Origin: Nostoc sp. ATCC 53789
GTDB taxonomy: Bacteria; Cyanobacteriota; Cyanobacteriia; Cyanobacteriales; Nostocaceae
Assembly: GCF_009873495.1 (NCBI RefSeq)
Contig: NZ_CP046703.1
Location: 124,001 to 188,000, forward strand
Reading direction: 5' to 3'
DNA: 64,000 nt
The position numbers were made by a program, and so were the translations under genes. Below are positions 62,154-64,000 of the stretch, one piece after another; the stretch's first letter is position 1; each line of letters opens with the position of its first letter. The notes beneath the pieces are model-generated. The model saw only the letters and a program-made list of their open reading frames with translations, had not been told where the DNA came from and made no database searches.

Positions 62154-64000
62154 TTCTTGCATCTGAGTATTTTTTAATGCAGTAGATAATTGGCGCAAGC
62201 GATCGCTAACTTCTAAGTTGGACTCTTGCGATCGTAATTCTGGTGGTATCTCTGCCAATAAAAGTGGATTTTCTTGCAACCATTCGTTAAGTGCAACCCC
62301 CATCCATGTGCCTTGCTTTTCCCTAAAACTATCAATCAAGCCCTTGAGTTCTTGAATACAGTACGATTCAAAACCTGATGCTTCGAAAATTGCAGCACGC
62401 AAATACTCTTCAAAAGCATTAATATCATTTTCGACTTCAAATATTACATCATCTTGGGGAGATTTAAATTCGCTGGAAGCATCTATAGTAATTTTTGTGG
62501 CAACATTAATAATAGGTGCTACGATTCCTTTTATTCCTAGAATATGTTGTCTTATCTCAGGGTTATAGAGTAATTTATAACCATATTTTGCATATCTTTT
62601 GAGGACTTGAAAAGCGGCTTCTTCTCCCGTGTAATAGTTATCAACTATTTCAATATCTACACCAAGGCTCTTAGCAATTTTATCGCGGGCATCGCTATTA
62701 AGCGGAGCGCGAATTAATACTTCTGCAACTGGACGAGCAAAACGTAAAAATAGTACGCTTAAGCTATTTTCTAACTTGGATAAAAAGTATTCTTCTGATT
62801 TATCAATTAATCTTTCTTTTACTTGCTTACTGCCCCACAATAATGTTGTCATGTATTCGACCAAATTTAATGCCTCATCTTTCAATTCCATAGCGAGTTG
62901 TCTGGCTATGGAAGATAAAAGCTTGCTAATGTCGCCGTATAAATCTTCACGCCAAGCGAAATTGGCTTTCATGCGATCAAACTGTGGGAATGAATTGGCA
63001 GCAAAGATAATAGCTTTTTTTCTAAATGCTTCTTCTTTCAGTTTTTGGATTTCACTAGCGACAATTTGTAGATATCTCTCTTTAAATTTGGCGAGGCTGG
63101 TTGCAGAATTTGCGGTTAAATTATCGAGAGAGTTATTGGCAACAGAAGAGTCATAAAACTGTTGGAGATCAGCTTTCTTCTCTTCCCATCTATAATTCCA
63201 CCATTCGCTAAACAAAACTCGTCTACGGTCTTCTTCAAATCGTTTTGCATCTTCAGGATTTTCAGGATAGCGTTTGCTAACTAATTTATAAATTTCTTCC
63301 GAGGTAGTTAAAATTGTATTTATGGAAGCCTCGCATCTCTTTTTTAAGATGAATACACGTTCAGTATTAATATAATTAAATATTTTCTCTTTTATTTCTA
63401 TAATTCCAGTACCTTTCTTATTTAAAGTTTCCTCATCAATAATTCCAGTTAATCTTTTTAACTGGGCTTGAATATTGTTTGCGTCACCAATCTCTAGCCT
63501 TGTCTGCTCTCCAGCTAATCCATTCAAAACTAAATATGCTCCAGCAGAACCATATATAATACGTTCCTGTGGAAGTTTGGCACGTTTAAACCAATCTTGA
63601 GATGCTTCTTCAATATGAGTTTGAAGTGCTTCTGGAGTAGCTAACGAGTCAATCCGACTTAAAAATACAAAAAGTTTATCAGCAACGGTAATATTTTTAT
63701 CACCAAGTTCTGTGAATTTGATGATTTCTAGTTCCTTCTCTCTCAAGCTAGTAAAACGCTGTACCAATATTACTGCATCGCAATCTGACAGCATTTCCTT
63801 GGCTTCGTCAACGTGCTTTGCTAAACCTGAATCTAAACCAGGAACATCATAAAATACAATACCTTCAGCTTGGGCAAGTTTGTTAGTATAAAGTCTCGCT
63901 TCTAAAACAGCATGAGCATACTTTTCATCTGCTACATACTTTTTGAGTGATTCTCTAATATCGTCTAAACGAGTAAATGGAAAAGTACGATTACCTTCTC
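62130..64000 (-). CDS. Dynamin-like GTPase, 5' end outside the window
   Basis: The frame is open from the right edge to the stop at 62130, giving at least 623 aa. Near the edge FPFTRLDDIRES and then IVFYDVPGLDSGLAKHVDEA give the G3 motif DVPG; VFLSRIDS is the probable G4. Then comes a long helical stalk-like region (about 200 residues onwards, many EEx/KKx heptads). The P-loop would lie beyond 64000. No clear membrane-insertion paddle was found. Dynamin-like GTPases remodel membranes in bacteria and some act in antiphage defence; the role here is unknown. The C-terminal eight residues come from a dispersed repeat. Confidence 0.85.
   Translation of the reverse strand, partial: EGNRTFPFTRLDDIRESLKKYVADEKYAHAVLEARLYTNKLAQAEGIVFYDVPGLDSGLAKHVDEAKEMLSDCDAVILVQRFTSLREKELEIIKFTELGDKNITVADKLFVFLSRIDSLATPEALQTHIEEASQDWFKRAKLPQERIIYGSAGAYLVLNGLAGEQTRLEIGDANNIQAQLKRLTGIIDEETLNKKGTGIIEIKEKIFNYINTERVFILKKRCEASINTILTTSEEIYKLVSKRYPENPEDAKRFEEDRRRVLFSEWWNYRWEEKKADLQQFYDSSVANNSLDNLTANSATSLAKFKERYLQIVASEIQKLKEEAFRKKAIIFAANSFPQFDRMKANFAWREDLYGDISKLLSSIARQLAMELKDEALNLVEYMTTLLWGSKQVKERLIDKSEEYFLSKLENSLSVLFLRFARPVAEVLIRAPLNSDARDKIAKSLGVDIEIVDNYYTGEEAAFQVLKRYAKYGYKLLYNPEIRQHILGIKGIVAPIINVATKITIDASSEFKSPQDDVIFEVENDINAFEEYLRAAIFEASGFESYCIQELKGLIDSFREKQGTWMGVALNEWLQENPLLLAEIPPELRSQESNLEVSDRLRQLSTALKNTQMQEVRRHSPS

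Overview
The window reads as chromosomal DNA of a filamentous, heterocyst-forming type cyanobacterium, most likely Nostoc or a close relative. Supporting evidence: a cytochrome b6f gene pair (petC-petA), many copies of the HIP1 octamer GCGATCGC, cyanobacteria-restricted families (DUF3038/DUF4335, DUF1257-Ycf35/DUF2997/ferredoxin, DUF2288, DUF3067), Uma2 endonuclease genes, very large Ser/Thr-His hybrid kinases and STAND-WD40 proteins, and Nostoc-style short tandem repeats (GTCATTA/GACCAAT, GGGGAGCA, GGGAATA) between genes. The species cannot be fixed from the sequence alone. I recognised no rRNA, tRNA, CRISPR array, complete insertion sequence or prophage.

Layout. 1-6.4 kb: the 5' tip of a probable NYN-domain gene leaving the left edge, metG, a PlsC-like acyltransferase, an alpha/beta hydrolase, a Uma2 gene, an EcsC-like protein and a repeat-rich gap. 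6.4-21.6 kb: pepA, then fatty-acid and phospholipid genes plsX-fabH-fabD and, further on, plsC; a two-gene operon of sensor kinases (766 and 1792 aa) lies in the opposite direction between fabD and plsC. An AI-2E family membrane protein and a DUF2288 gene follow. 21.9-33.4 kb: mutS2, Uma2, an ATP-grasp protein, DUF3038-DUF4335, YiaAB, the DUF2997-DUF1257-ferredoxin operon, a saccharopine-dehydrogenase-like oxidoreductase and an unrecognised gene. 33.5-44.7 kb: the type IV pilus motor operon pilB-pilT-pilC diverging from the chaperone series grpE-dnaK-dnaJ, which runs on into tusA-like and rsgA genes with 1- and 4-base overlaps. 45-54.4 kb: a GH57 glucan branching enzyme, a gene graveyard (DUF6888-like and Uma2 fragments tail to tail), an AlbA_2 protein, petC-petA, DUF3067, csaA, tatC, a small secreted protein and an SDR oxidoreductase. 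54.4-64 kb, accessory: a MITE-like element, an array of eight 21-bp repeats, a translationally overlapped pair of P-loop NTPase and giant STAND-WD40 protein, a DUF433 antitoxin-like gene followed by a 22-codon toxin remnant, and a dynamin-like GTPase running off the right edge.

The most striking signal is that repeat families normally found between genes also occur in frame inside genes: MutS2 (just before Walker B), RsgA (inside the OB fold), the STAND-WD40 protein (Gly/Arg-rich linker and C-terminal tail), the DUF4335 protein (linker) and the end of the dynamin-like protein. The best candidate for a poorly described system is the NTPase/STAND-WD40 pair at 55.2-61.7 kb. Several MITE-like inverted-repeat elements are present, and one (7924-8141) appears to have inserted into a repeat whose uninterrupted relative lies at 41.5 kb.
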